From FEN-1279 sp964501535 (lineage in GTDB: Bacteria > Bacteroidota > Ignavibacteria > Tepidaquicellales > Tepidaquicellaceae), in assembly GCA_964501535.1 (NCBI GenBank), contig CAZCSV010000001.1, positions 496,001 to 560,000 on the forward strand: 64,000 nt of DNA, in the 5' to 3' direction. Below the pieces are notes generated by a model that worked only from the letters and a program-made list of their open reading frames with translations, made no database searches and was not told where the DNA came from. Positions 34,304-43,538 of the stretch are shown here, piece by piece. The position numbers and the translations under genes were made by a program. The first letter of the stretch is position 1; every line of letters starts with the position of its first letter.

Positions 34304-36103
34304 TTATTTTTCGTTTTTTAATTTTAGACCCAAATCGTTAAGCTGCTCCTCCGTAACACTCGAAGGACATTCGTCCATCAGCGATGAAGCGCTTACGGTT
34401 TTTGGAAATGCAATCACTTCCCTTATCGATTTTATTCCGCGTAATATCGCAATTATCCTGTCATATCCGAACGCCGCCCCTCCGTGAGGGGGCGCTCCGT
34501 ATCTAAATGCTCTAAGCAGATATCCGAACTTTTCGTTTGCTTCTTCATCACTTAACCCGATTATATTGAAAACTTTTTTCTGAATTTCACTTGCATTAAT
34601 TCTTATGCTTCCGCTACCTATCTCAATTCCGTTTAAAACTAAATCATAACAATTTGCACGAATACTTTCTATATCTTCTTTATTTTTACTGTCAAGCAAA
34701 TGCATATATTCGGATTTCGGACTCGTAAACACGTGATGCTCACCGACAAACTTATTTTCCCCCTCATCCCAATGGAACAGCGGAAAATCAGTTATCCAGA
34801 CAAACTCAAATCTTTTATCGTCGAGCAGGTTATTATCTTCTGCAATTTCCAACCTCAATTGTCCTAATCCCGTTAATACTTTCGATTTCATTCCCGATGC
34901 AATAAAAATCGTATCCCCCGGTTTTGCTTCAAACTCTTCCTTTATACTATTTAAAACTTCTTCAGTTAAAAATTTCGCAATCGGAGACTGCAATTGCTCG
35001 TCGGGATTTATTTTTATGTAAGCCAGACCGCCAAGTCCTGATTTTTTGATAAGCTCAGTATAGTTGTCTATAATTTTTCTTGTAACTTCACTTTTTAGAT
35101 TACATTTTTCTTTGCTCAAATTAATTCCCGCAACAATTCCTCCGCCCGCAAGTACATCGTTAAATACTTTAAATTCTGTATCCTTTACCAGCCCGGAAAT
35201 ATTTTTTATCTTCATCAAATCTTTAATTCTGAAATCAGGCTTGTCAATCCCGTAAATCTCCATCGCTTCATCATATCTTATTCTCGGAAATCTCTCGGGT
35301 AAATCGTAATTCAATATACTCTTCCAGATTTCTTTATATAATCCCTCCGAAATCACAAATACGTCCTCCTGGTCAACAAAGCTCATCTCCAAATCAATCT
35401 GCGTAAATTCCGGCTGTCTGTCTGCCCGCAAATCTTCATCTCTGAAACATTTGCAGATTTGTACATACCTGTCCAAACCTGAAACCATTAAAAGCTGTTT
35501 GTAAGTCTGAGGAGACTGAGGCAATGCATAAAATTTGCCTTTGTGCACTCTCGAAGGTACAAGGTAATCTCTCGCACCTTCCGGAGTGGATTTCATCAAT
35601 ACCGGCGTTTCAATTTCTACGAAATTATGCTTATAAAAATAATTGTGAACAATCTGATATACATCATTTCTCATAACAAGATTTTCCGACATCTGCTTCC
35701 TGCGCAAATCAAGATACCTGTATTGAAGCCTCAACTCTTCCGTCGCCTTTATGTCTTCTTCAACTACAAATGGTGTCACATCCGATTCATTCAAAATCTG
35801 TAATTCATCTACATCTATTTCTATTTCCCCTGTCGGCATATTCTTGTTAATGCTCTCCCGTTTTATTACTTTTCCTTTTGCCGAAATTACATATTCATTT
35901 AAAAACTTTAATGCAATATTATATACTTCCCTTTTATCCGGATTTATTTTCAGCTGTGTGATTCCATATCTGTCCCTTAAATCTATAAATAATAGTCCTC
36001 CCAAATCTCTTCGTTTTGCCACCCAACCGTTTAACGTTACAATGTTCCCAATGTTATCAACAGATAATTCCCCGCACGTGTGTGTTCTTTTATTAAACTT
36101 CAT
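34304..36103 (-). CDS. aspS: Aspartyl-tRNA synthetase
   Basis: This is a class II synthetase of the bacterial type, 599 residues. It has an N-terminal OB-fold anticodon-binding domain (about 1-110). Motif 2, with the block F-R-D-E-D-L-R-A-D-R-Q-P-E-F-T-Q, lies near residue 217. The bacterial GAD insertion is at about 285-430, and motif 3 (F-G-Y-D-R-I) is near 534, where most relatives read G-L-D-R. The gene charges tRNA-Asp (and possibly tRNA-Asn in organisms that use the amidotransferase route). It leads an aspS-ahcY transcript, with a gap of about 36 bases. Confidence 0.95.
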   Translation of the reverse strand: MKFNKRTHTCGELSVDNIGNIVTLNGWVAKRRDLGGLLFIDLRDRYGITQLKINPDKREVYNIALKFLNEYVISAKGKVIKRESINKNMPTGEIEIDVDELQILNESDVTPFVVEEDIKATEELRLQYRYLDLRRKQMSENLVMRNDVYQIVHNYFYKHNFVEIETPVLMKSTPEGARDYLVPSRVHKGKFYALPQSPQTYKQLLMVSGLDRYVQICKCFRDEDLRADRQPEFTQIDLEMSFVDQEDVFVISEGLYKEIWKSILNYDLPERFPRIRYDEAMEIYGIDKPDFRIKDLMKIKNISGLVKDTEFKVFNDVLAGGGIVAGINLSKEKCNLKSEVTRKIIDNYTELIKKSGLGGLAYIKINPDEQLQSPIAKFLTEEVLNSIKEEFEAKPGDTIFIASGMKSKVLTGLGQLRLEIAEDNNLLDDKRFEFVWITDFPLFHWDEGENKFVGEHHVFTSPKSEYMHLLDSKNKEDIESIRANCYDLVLNGIEIGSGSIRINASEIQKKVFNIIGLSDEEANEKFGYLLRAFRYGAPPHGGAAFGYDRIIAILRGIKSIREVIAFPKTVSASSLMDECPSSVTEEQLNDLGLKLKNEK

Positions 36104-36166
36104 ATAATTAAGAATTTCTATAACATATAAAAATAAGAAAAAAATTTTCTAATAAGTAGATAAAAG

Positions 36167-36216
36167 GTAAGTATAAAATTGAAATGAAAAGGAGTAAGTA
36201 CTCTAATTATACTTAC
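36167..36216 (-). terminator. Likely terminator after the hybrid kinase
   Basis: A 9-base perfect stem (36167-36175 and 36208-36216) has a 32-base loop that itself can pair partly. On the minus strand it is followed by CCTTTTATC. It sits between the kinase stop and the aspS start. Confidence 0.5.
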
Positions 36217-36240
36217 TTCTATGTTATCTTTTGAAATATT

Positions 36241-39006
36241 TTAGAGCTGCTTGATTTCCGATAAAGTAAGATTATAAATATCTTCCAGCCTAGCTACTAA
36301 CTTGCTGACTTCATCATCATTCGGTTTGTCATCTATTGATTCGACCTTTACACATACCTCTGCCAATCGGTTCGCACCCAGATTTAAACTCGCTCTCTTT
36401 AAATTAAATGCCGCCCTCTTTAATGAACCGTAATCCTTAGCCGCATTTGTTTTCTTGATTTCTTCTACGAGAACCGGTGCAACATCGAGATATAAATTTA
36501 CTACTTCTTTGAAATTATTAGTGTCATCGAGCTCCTTTAAACCGTATATAATATCCGAATCCAGCATTAAACTTGTCTTGATATTCTGCCTCGATATGGT
36601 TTTTCTTGTCTTTGTAAATTCAGCCCACTTTATGATTATTTTCTGCACTTCTTCTATAAGCACGGGCTTGCTTATATAATCATCCATTCCCGCATTTATG
36701 CACTTTTCCTTATCCCCGTGCATCACGTTTGCCGTCATTGCAACTATCGTTGGCCTGTCTTCGTTATGCCAGGATTGATTTATATATTTTGTCGCTTCGA
36801 GTCCGTCCATTTCAGGCATTTGAATATCCATAAATATTATGTCATATCTCTGCCTCTTAAGCGTTTCTATTACCTCAATTCCGTTTCCGACTACATCAGC
36901 TTTATATCCCAGCTGAGCCAGAATCTTTAATATCAGTTTTTGATTAATTATATTATCCTCGGCAACTAATATTCTCATGGGTACCTTTTCTGACATCTTC
37001 CTATCCAATACTTTTTTCTTTATGTCATCTATTTCCTTCGATTCCTTCAGTGTAACATTCAGAATAATATTATATAACTGAGACTGCTTTATTGGTTTAG
37101 ATACAAATGCTGAAAATAATTTATCTGTTAATTCCCTGTCTATGTCGTATTTTCCTGCCGATGTTAACATTATTATCGGCAATTCCTCTTTTGTCCTTAA
37201 TTCCCTTATCTTCTTCGTCAGCGTTATTCCGTCCATTTCGGGCATCAGCATATCCAGTATCGCAATGTCAAACGGGTCGTTATTCATTACCCACTCTAAT
37301 GCTTCCTTACCTTTAGGTGTCGCCCTCGGTATCATTCCCCAGTTCTTGCACTGTAAGGTTATTATCTGAAGATTTGTCTCGTTATCATCGACTATTAACA
37401 CACGCTTGTTCTTTAATGCGGGCAACGAAGACTTTAAGAAAATTTTCGGCGGGTTTATGTTCGATATGCGTGATTTAATCGTGAAATGAAACGTTGAACC
37501 CTGACCCTCGTCGCTTTCTAACCATATCCTCCCGCCCATCAATTCTACCAACCTTTTGCATATCGCAAGTCCTAATCCGGTACCCCCGAATTTCCTTGTG
37601 GTCGAAGAATCTACTTGCGAAAATGATTTAAAAATCTTATCGAATTTCTCTTTCGGAATGCCAATACCTGTGTCCTTAACCGAAAACTGCAGCTCTATCG
37701 TGTTCTTTTCCTGCCCTAACTTCTTTACATTTACAAATACCTCGCCCTTTTCAGTAAACTTAATAGAATTGTTTACTAGATTTACCAATACCTGCCTCAA
37801 CCTTGTGACATCGCCTATTATAAAATCCGGGACATCAGTCTCTATAAGATGTAATAAATCGAGCCTTTTCTTAACAGCCTCTGCTGTCAGCAGTTCAAAG
37901 GCATCTTCAATGCATTCTTTTATCTCAAACGGATTCTCTTCTAAATCCATTTTACCCGACTCAATCTTCGAAAAATCGAGAATATCATTAATCAATGTCA
38001 GTAAGGTATCACCGCTTACCCTTATCGTCTCCACGTATTCCCTCTGCTCCGGTGTCAGACTCGTCTCAAGTAACAGTCCCGTCATTCCTAATACTCCGTT
38101 CATTGGCGTCCTTATCTCGTGACTCATAGTTGCAAGAAATTCGGATTTTGCTTTCGTCGCCTCCTCTGCTGCCTCCTTCATCTTTATCAGCTCCTCTTCG
38201 GCAACTCTCCTTTCGGAAATATCCGAAATCATTCCGTATAACCCGAGTATCTTGTTTCTCTCTCCGTACATCAGTCTCGAAAACATTTCCACCCATTTTA
38301 AATCACCGCTCTTTGACCTAAACCTTATCTGATACCTGCAATATTCTATATCATGTCTTATTAGCTTTTTGAAATTTTCATCGTTTACTTTTATGTCTTC
38401 ATGATATATATACGACTTGTAATATTTGTTCAACGAATCTTCTACTTTATAACCCGTAATTTCCGTCCATATCGGATTTAAATACGTCCATCTTCCTTTT
38501 TCATCCGTCTGAAATATTATTTCCTTCAAATTCTCTGCAAATGTCCTGAATTTGTTTTCACTTATATAAATCGATTCCTTTATTTTTGAGCTCTCCTCCG
38601 AAACCATCAGTATGTAATCGAGAAGCTGCTCCAGATTGAAATTGTCAATATCTTCCGTGCTTTGCGACGTTATTTTCTGAAGCTGCTTCGCTATCTCCTT
38701 TAGCGTAAAAAATAAATATTTCTGCTTTTTTGATTCGTTGTATAATAAATCATTCGTTTTCTTTAAATCCTCCGCAAGTGAACGAATGTTCTTTATATTA
38801 TGATTTAAATCGTTCTCAAATTTCTGATATGATTTGTCTACTAAAAGTATGAACTTCTCTATGTTTGAGATAAAACTCAAAGAATGATGAGGCACTTTCA
38901 TAATTGCGTTAATTTCTTTCAGCCATACCAGTGCCTTTATTAATTCATTTTCATTCTCAAGCTCTAAACTATCTAATAACTGTTCCCTTAATAATTTATT
39001 TTCCAT
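36241..39006 (-). CDS. Hybrid sensor histidine kinase: PAS-HisKA-HATPase-REC-REC with degenerate HPt
   Basis: The 921-residue protein is cytoplasmic, with no transmembrane segment. Order: a helical N-terminal region (1-150), a PAS domain (about 155-270), HisKA with the phospho-acceptor in M-S-H-E-I-R-T-P (H296), HATPase (about 400-515), two receiver domains with D in A-I-L-D-M-L-M-P (REC1, about 540-655) and I-F-M-D-I-Q-M-P (REC2, about 690-805), and a C-terminal HPt-like domain (about 835-921). In the HPt domain the acceptor His is Phe (residue 867, codon at 36406-36408) and the next glycine is Arg. The paralogous HPt gene just upstream has the intact His. A sigma-54-type promoter precedes this gene. 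Confidence 0.92.
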   Translation of the reverse strand: MENKLLREQLLDSLELENENELIKALVWLKEINAIMKVPHHSLSFISNIEKFILLVDKSYQKFENDLNHNIKNIRSLAEDLKKTNDLLYNESKKQKYLFFTLKEIAKQLQKITSQSTEDIDNFNLEQLLDYILMVSEESSKIKESIYISENKFRTFAENLKEIIFQTDEKGRWTYLNPIWTEITGYKVEDSLNKYYKSYIYHEDIKVNDENFKKLIRHDIEYCRYQIRFRSKSGDLKWVEMFSRLMYGERNKILGLYGMISDISERRVAEEELIKMKEAAEEATKAKSEFLATMSHEIRTPMNGVLGMTGLLLETSLTPEQREYVETIRVSGDTLLTLINDILDFSKIESGKMDLEENPFEIKECIEDAFELLTAEAVKKRLDLLHLIETDVPDFIIGDVTRLRQVLVNLVNNSIKFTEKGEVFVNVKKLGQEKNTIELQFSVKDTGIGIPKEKFDKIFKSFSQVDSSTTRKFGGTGLGLAICKRLVELMGGRIWLESDEGQGSTFHFTIKSRISNINPPKIFLKSSLPALKNKRVLIVDDNETNLQIITLQCKNWGMIPRATPKGKEALEWVMNNDPFDIAILDMLMPEMDGITLTKKIRELRTKEELPIIMLTSAGKYDIDRELTDKLFSAFVSKPIKQSQLYNIILNVTLKESKEIDDIKKKVLDRKMSEKVPMRILVAEDNIINQKLILKILAQLGYKADVVGNGIEVIETLKRQRYDIIFMDIQMPEMDGLEATKYINQSWHNEDRPTIVAMTANVMHGDKEKCINAGMDDYISKPVLIEEVQKIIIKWAEFTKTRKTISRQNIKTSLMLDSDIIYGLKELDDTNNFKEVVNLYLDVAPVLVEEIKKTNAAKDYGSLKRAAFNLKRASLNLGANRLAEVCVKVESIDDKPNDDEVSKLVARLEDIYNLTLSEIKQL

Positions 39007-39170
39007 TTTCTAAAATAGAAATTTTTAAAATAATAGTTTGTATACTATATTTTTTAAACAAAAAAATAACATTTCTAAATATTAAGCCAATAAAATATCG
39101 TTATAAACAAATATTTTAGCCGTTTTTCACTTCTTTTGAAATTTTATATAAAATCTTTCCCTAATTATTG

Positions 39171-39186
39171 AGCAAAAATTATGCCA
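39171..39186 (-). promoter_or_regulatory. Sigma-54 (-24/-12) promoter upstream of the hybrid kinase
   Basis: On the minus strand the sequence reads TGGCAT AATTT TTGCT, a near-perfect match to TGGCAC-N5-TTGCW, with the GG and GC dinucleotides in the right spacing. Transcription would start near 39160 and give a leader of about 150 bases before the kinase ATG. An NtrC-type activator lies just upstream in the same cluster. Confidence 0.8.
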
Positions 39187-39221
39187 ATGGTTTGAATTTG
39201 TATCTGTTCAGAGGTATGCTG

Positions 39222-39581
39222 TTATATTAGCTTTTTTAACTCGTTTATGGTCAAAGGATATACATTTTCTAACTTGTTTATTAATTCCGGTATCTTTTCT
39301 ATTTCGTTTGCTTTCCCTTTCATTTCAATCTCCTTGCAAATCGACGCAATCTCTTTTGCTCCAATGTTCAAACTTGCACCTTTCAGCGCATGCGCTGACT
39401 GCCACATTGGCACATTTTCATTCTTTTGCGCATTTTCCTTTATACTCTCCAATAATTCAGGATACTGACCTATATATAATTCTATTATCTCTTTTAAAAA
39501 TCCCTTCCCATCTTCACCACCTAATTCAATTATATTTTGAATTATTGAAGAATCTATTAAATCATCATATATATATCCCAT
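39222..39581 (-). CDS. Stand-alone HPt phosphotransfer protein
   Basis: The 119-residue protein is a single HPt domain with the acceptor histidine H64 in S-A-H-A-L-K-G-A-S-L-N-I-G-A. Its C-terminal half is clearly homologous to the C-terminal domain of the neighbouring hybrid kinase: both have A-S-L-N-[IL]-G-A, and the ends L-E-N-V-Y-P-L-T and L-E-D-I-Y-N-L-T align. HPt proteins carry phosphate from a hybrid kinase receiver to a separate response regulator. Here the intact His could serve in place of the lost one in the kinase. The gene lies 52 bases after the sigma-54 activator gene, on the same strand. Confidence 0.88.
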   Translation of the reverse strand: MGYIYDDLIDSSIIQNIIELGGEDGKGFLKEIIELYIGQYPELLESIKENAQKNENVPMWQSAHALKGASLNIGAKEIASICKEIEMKGKANEIEKIPELINKLENVYPLTINELKKLI

Positions 39582-39633
39582 ATTTATAATAAAGTTATAC
39601 TTTTTTAATTAAAGTTAATTCAACATTAATATA

Positions 39634-41019
39634 TTAGTACTTATAATCCCTCGGGTCAATTCCAAGCTTCGCTATTTTCTGCCTTAAACTTACAGGATGA
39701 AAATTAATTGCCTTTGCCGTCGCTGCAACATTTCCTTTGTGTATTTTTAAATGCTTGGTGATAAAATTAACTTCGAATTCATGTATCATGCTCTCCTTGT
39801 TCTCATTATAATCTTCTGTATATTTTTTTGCTTGATTTAATCCAATTATATTTAATGGTAATAAATCCGAAGTTATCTTGCTGTTTTCACATAATATTGA
39901 TACTCTCTCGGCTACATTCTTCAATTCCCTGATATTACCCGGCCATGTATACCCTAAAAGAAAATCCCTAACATTTTTCTCTATTGTAGGGACCTTCTTT
40001 TTATTCGTATTACTGAATTCCTTTAAAAATCGCTCGAAGTAAAATTCGATGTCTTCTGTCCTCTCTTTTAAACTTAATAAATGAAATTCAAATACGTTTA
40101 ACCTGTAATACAAATCTTCCCTGAATTTCCCTTCCGAAATCATTTTCTTTAAATCCTGATTCGTCGCCGCTATTATCCTTACGTTTGTCGTCTGAGTCCG
40201 CGTATCACCGACTTTTGAAAATTCCTTCTCCTGTAAGACACGTAACAGTTTCACCTGAAGCATAATATCAATTTCAGCTATTTCATCCAGAAATATCGTC
40301 CCGTTATCCGCTATCTCAAAATATCCCTTGTGGTCTTTTATCGCTCCGGTGAAAGAACCTTTTACGTGACCGAATAATTCTGATTCGAGTAACTGCGTTG
40401 GTATCGCTGCACAATTTAAAACTACAAACTGCTGGTCTTTTCTTAGACTGTTCTTGTGAATCAGCTTTGCCAGTACTTCTTTACCTGTTCCGTTAGCCCC
40501 TGTTATCAACACGGTTGAATCCGTTTTTGCAACTTTCTTCGCTTCATTCAACATTGCCTTTATATCCTTGTTCGTTGTCGCATAATCATCATCAAATTCC
40601 CCGCCGGGCTCGACTTTCTCTAACTTATGCTTTAATAATAAATTTTCGTGAACAAGTAATATCCTTTCCATACCCCTGTCAATCGAAAGCAATAACTCTT
40701 CTTTATTAACGGGTTTCGTCAGATAATCAAACGCTCCGAATCTTATTGCATCTACTGCAGAACGAATAGTTGCAAATGCCGTTATCAGAATTACTATCAT
40801 ATCCTGCTCGATTTTCAATGCCTGCTCCGTAAGCTCTATCCCGTTCATTCCCGGCATGTTGAAATCGGTCAGCATAATGTCATACTTGAACTCCCTTATC
40901 TTTCCCAGAGCCATGTTACCGTCCGAAACCGTCGTAACGCGATGACCCGCATCTTCGAGAACTTTCCTCAAAATGGTAATGGATGTAATTTCATCATCAA
41001 CTACTAAAATCTTTGCCAT
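39634..41019 (-). CDS. NtrC-family sigma-54-dependent response regulator
   Basis: The 461-residue activator has a receiver domain (1-120; V-D-D-E near 6 and the phospho-Asp in M-L-T-D-F-N-M-P near 53). A sigma-54 AAA+ domain follows (about 145-370), with Walker A G-A-N-G-T-G-K-E near 172 and a sigma-54 contact loop G-S-F-T-G-A near 233, where most relatives have G-A-F-T-G-A. A Fis-type helix-turn-helix is at the end (about 420-461). It would couple a phosphorelay to sigma-54 RNA polymerase. The stand-alone HPt and the hybrid kinase follow on the same strand, and a sigma-54 promoter lies before the kinase. Confidence 0.93.
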   Translation of the reverse strand: MAKILVVDDEITSITILRKVLEDAGHRVTTVSDGNMALGKIREFKYDIMLTDFNMPGMNGIELTEQALKIEQDMIVILITAFATIRSAVDAIRFGAFDYLTKPVNKEELLLSIDRGMERILLVHENLLLKHKLEKVEPGGEFDDDYATTNKDIKAMLNEAKKVAKTDSTVLITGANGTGKEVLAKLIHKNSLRKDQQFVVLNCAAIPTQLLESELFGHVKGSFTGAIKDHKGYFEIADNGTIFLDEIAEIDIMLQVKLLRVLQEKEFSKVGDTRTQTTNVRIIAATNQDLKKMISEGKFREDLYYRLNVFEFHLLSLKERTEDIEFYFERFLKEFSNTNKKKVPTIEKNVRDFLLGYTWPGNIRELKNVAERVSILCENSKITSDLLPLNIIGLNQAKKYTEDYNENKESMIHEFEVNFITKHLKIHKGNVAATAKAINFHPVSLRQKIAKLGIDPRDYKY

Positions 41020-41117
41020 ATATTTTTTTAGATTTAAGTATTGCTATAACTATCCGTACATTATATAAAATTAATGATTTTTTTTAATAAATACTAAACG
41101 ATAATTTAAATATATCA

Positions 41118-43493
41118 CTATTTTAACAATATCATTTTTTTGATATCGGAAAAATCTCCCGCCTGTATCTTGTAAAAATATACTCCGCTCGAATATTCGG
41201 ACATATCAAACGTGACTTTATATCTCCCTGCTGTCTGCATTTGATTTATTAAAGTCTTTACTTCCCTGCCAAGTATATCGTATATTTTAAGGGTTACTAA
41301 ATTGTTTTTCGAAATTTCATACACGATATTCGTAGTCGGATTGAACGGATTAGGATAATTTTGCTCTAACGAAAACTTCACGGGCACTTCCGTTCCTATC
41401 TGCTGTATGTCTATCGTCCCTCCCGCATCAGTCAATCGCTTTACAAAATCCTGATAATATTGATTTGCTATTAACGAATCATAAATTATCAATACGTTTT
41501 CATCATTACCAGTGTTCCCCGCATTCGTAAAATTAAACGAACCGGTTTCTATTACCGGATTGCTCGTAAGCGAATCAGCATCTATCAATATATATTTACT
41601 GTGAAGCGATCCGGAATAGCTGTCCTTGTATACTTTCGCAGGCGGATTCCAGTTGTATGCAGGATTTCCGCTTATTCCTTTCATTTCATAATATACATAA
41701 TAACCGTTTGCACTGTCGGAAGAAACCTGTCCTCTATCAAATACTCCTCTTACCATCCGGGTCGGATAATTGTACCTCGCCTTCATCTTGTTTGCAATAG
41801 TGTATAACGTAAAATCAAAAATCAGAAAATTTATTGATTTGTGAGTCTGTTGCTCTATTAATGTCTGAATTTTTCCCGATACATCATCTGACGGTGCAAA
41901 ATATAGTTCGACTCTTTTTCCGTTTATGTTGAAAAGATGTGGGGTGTTGTTCGTCTTCTGACTACCAAATTTTGCTAGCGAAGGATTGTTTACATTATTG
42001 TGCGAGCCCCACATCTCTTCAAATTCACGTGTGTAAACGTTGGACAGCGATTCATCCTGTAATATAATTACATTCTGGACATCGTTGTAAAACTGGTCGT
42101 TGCCTATGTTCGCTGAACCCGTCCATACCCATTTTTTATTAGGAGCTACCGTTGTATCCCTTGAGTCAAATATGAAAAACTTGTTGTGCATTATATAGCT
42201 GCTCGAAGGTCTTATTTGCACCCTAACGCCGGCATTAATCAAATCCTGCATCATCGGCTGAATGACTCCGTTTCTATAATCGTATACAACCCTTATCCTT
42301 ACCCCTCTTATTAATGCCTGTATCAATGCATTGTATATAGGTGTAATTTCTGTGAATGAATATAATGCCATATCGATTGATGATGTTGCAGAATCTATTC
42401 TCTGAATTAATCTTGTCTTGAAATCGGCTGAACCATTTGCAATGTTATTAGGCAATGCTACGGACTGATCTATCGGAAAGTTGAAATATGTTTCCATCTT
42501 TCCTGTTGAACCCGTTCTCGATGCAGTCGAAAAATATTTTATTGCTGTGCTTGTTCCATTTGTATTTGTAGAAGATACTAAGGCATAATAAATCTTTCCT
42601 GCTCTTAAATTCGTCAGATTAATCGTGTGCGTGGTTGTCTGTGTGGCATTATAAACAGAATCTGTATATACCGTCGGTTGGTTTATCGAATCCGAAACGA
42701 AATATTTGACCTTAGTGTCTCCCGCCGATATCGTATTAAAAGAAATCGTGATACTTGTCTGTGTTATGTTTGATTCGATAGGTGCTGACGTAATCGTTGG
42801 ACCTCCGGCCTCTGTAGTAAAATCACTTAAATCTCTCGGAATTATTTGATAACCTGTATTGTACGGCGGTGATGTGCAATATTGACTCATTAACGCTACA
42901 ACATTAAAAGGAAACGGGGGTATTGTTGTATTGGCAATGTTCGAAGTTCCGTATATTCTGATTTGACACGAATCACTCCCGACTAATATCCAGTAGTTAG
43001 TTCCTGAACCCGATACAGTCCAGGATGTGGCATTACCTCCGTTTGTTGTGTGAACTGCCGTAATTCCGTTTATCTTTATTAACCTTCCCTCCCATAACTC
43101 TCCATTCCTTGCCTGTGTCGGCGTTATGGAAATCGGAGCAGGAGTGTTTACATTCTGAGCTAATATCGTAAACGATGAAACCGGCTGTAATTCCGTGAGC
43201 CCGCTGTAATGGGTTACTTTACCGGTTACCTGCACACTGTCTCCGCGTGTTACACCGTTTCCAAAAGCAGCATCATATGCTACAAGTCCTGCCGTCGGAA
43301 CCTGAAAATAGACAAGCGGAACTCCCAGTTCCTGATGTGTCGTAACGACTCCTTTTACCGTTACGATCTGATTTAAAAGTAAAGGCACATAATTAGCATC
43401 CTGTACCCTTACCGAATCTATCGGAATCACCTGCGATACTGCAAAATTTACAATACCTATATATACTAAAATTGTAAAAATTAAATTTTTCAT
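41118..43493 (-). CDS. Secreted phospholipase D-like protein with OB-fold and T9SS sorting domain
   Basis: The 791-residue protein has a signal peptide (1-20). An N-terminal OB-fold-like domain follows (about 22-235, with V-T-V-K-G-V-V-T-T and G-D-S-V-Q-V-T-G-K), then a fibronectin-like domain (about 240-330). A PLD-type phosphodiesterase region carries two complete H-x-K-x4-D motifs: H-N-K-F-F-I-F-D near residue 434 and H-S-K-Y-I-L-I-D near 631. Residues 705-791 form a T9SS type A sorting domain with N-P-F-N-P-T-T-N and Y-D-I-L-G-R-E-V. Such enzymes cleave phosphodiester bonds in nucleic acids or phospholipids. The OB fold makes a nuclease role plausible but unproven. It is the last gene of a long minus-strand surface block. 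Confidence 0.9.
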   Translation of the reverse strand: MKNLIFTILVYIGIVNFAVSQVIPIDSVRVQDANYVPLLLNQIVTVKGVVTTHQELGVPLVYFQVPTAGLVAYDAAFGNGVTRGDSVQVTGKVTHYSGLTELQPVSSFTILAQNVNTPAPISITPTQARNGELWEGRLIKINGITAVHTTNGGNATSWTVSGSGTNYWILVGSDSCQIRIYGTSNIANTTIPPFPFNVVALMSQYCTSPPYNTGYQIIPRDLSDFTTEAGGPTITSAPIESNITQTSITISFNTISAGDTKVKYFVSDSINQPTVYTDSVYNATQTTTHTINLTNLRAGKIYYALVSSTNTNGTSTAIKYFSTASRTGSTGKMETYFNFPIDQSVALPNNIANGSADFKTRLIQRIDSATSSIDMALYSFTEITPIYNALIQALIRGVRIRVVYDYRNGVIQPMMQDLINAGVRVQIRPSSSYIMHNKFFIFDSRDTTVAPNKKWVWTGSANIGNDQFYNDVQNVIILQDESLSNVYTREFEEMWGSHNNVNNPSLAKFGSQKTNNTPHLFNINGKRVELYFAPSDDVSGKIQTLIEQQTHKSINFLIFDFTLYTIANKMKARYNYPTRMVRGVFDRGQVSSDSANGYYVYYEMKGISGNPAYNWNPPAKVYKDSYSGSLHSKYILIDADSLTSNPVIETGSFNFTNAGNTGNDENVLIIYDSLIANQYYQDFVKRLTDAGGTIDIQQIGTEVPVKFSLEQNYPNPFNPTTNIVYEISKNNLVTLKIYDILGREVKTLINQMQTAGRYKVTFDMSEYSSGVYFYKIQAGDFSDIKKMILLK

Positions 43494-43538
43494 GTTATAA
43501 TATTTTTAATTAATTTGAATTTCTGTTATTTAAATTTC

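Noticed and set aside
37556..38122. A 188-codon plus-strand frame opposite the hybrid kinase
   Set aside because: It overlaps the HisKA and HATPase motifs of the kinase on the other strand. Serine-rich shadow, no start signal or motif.
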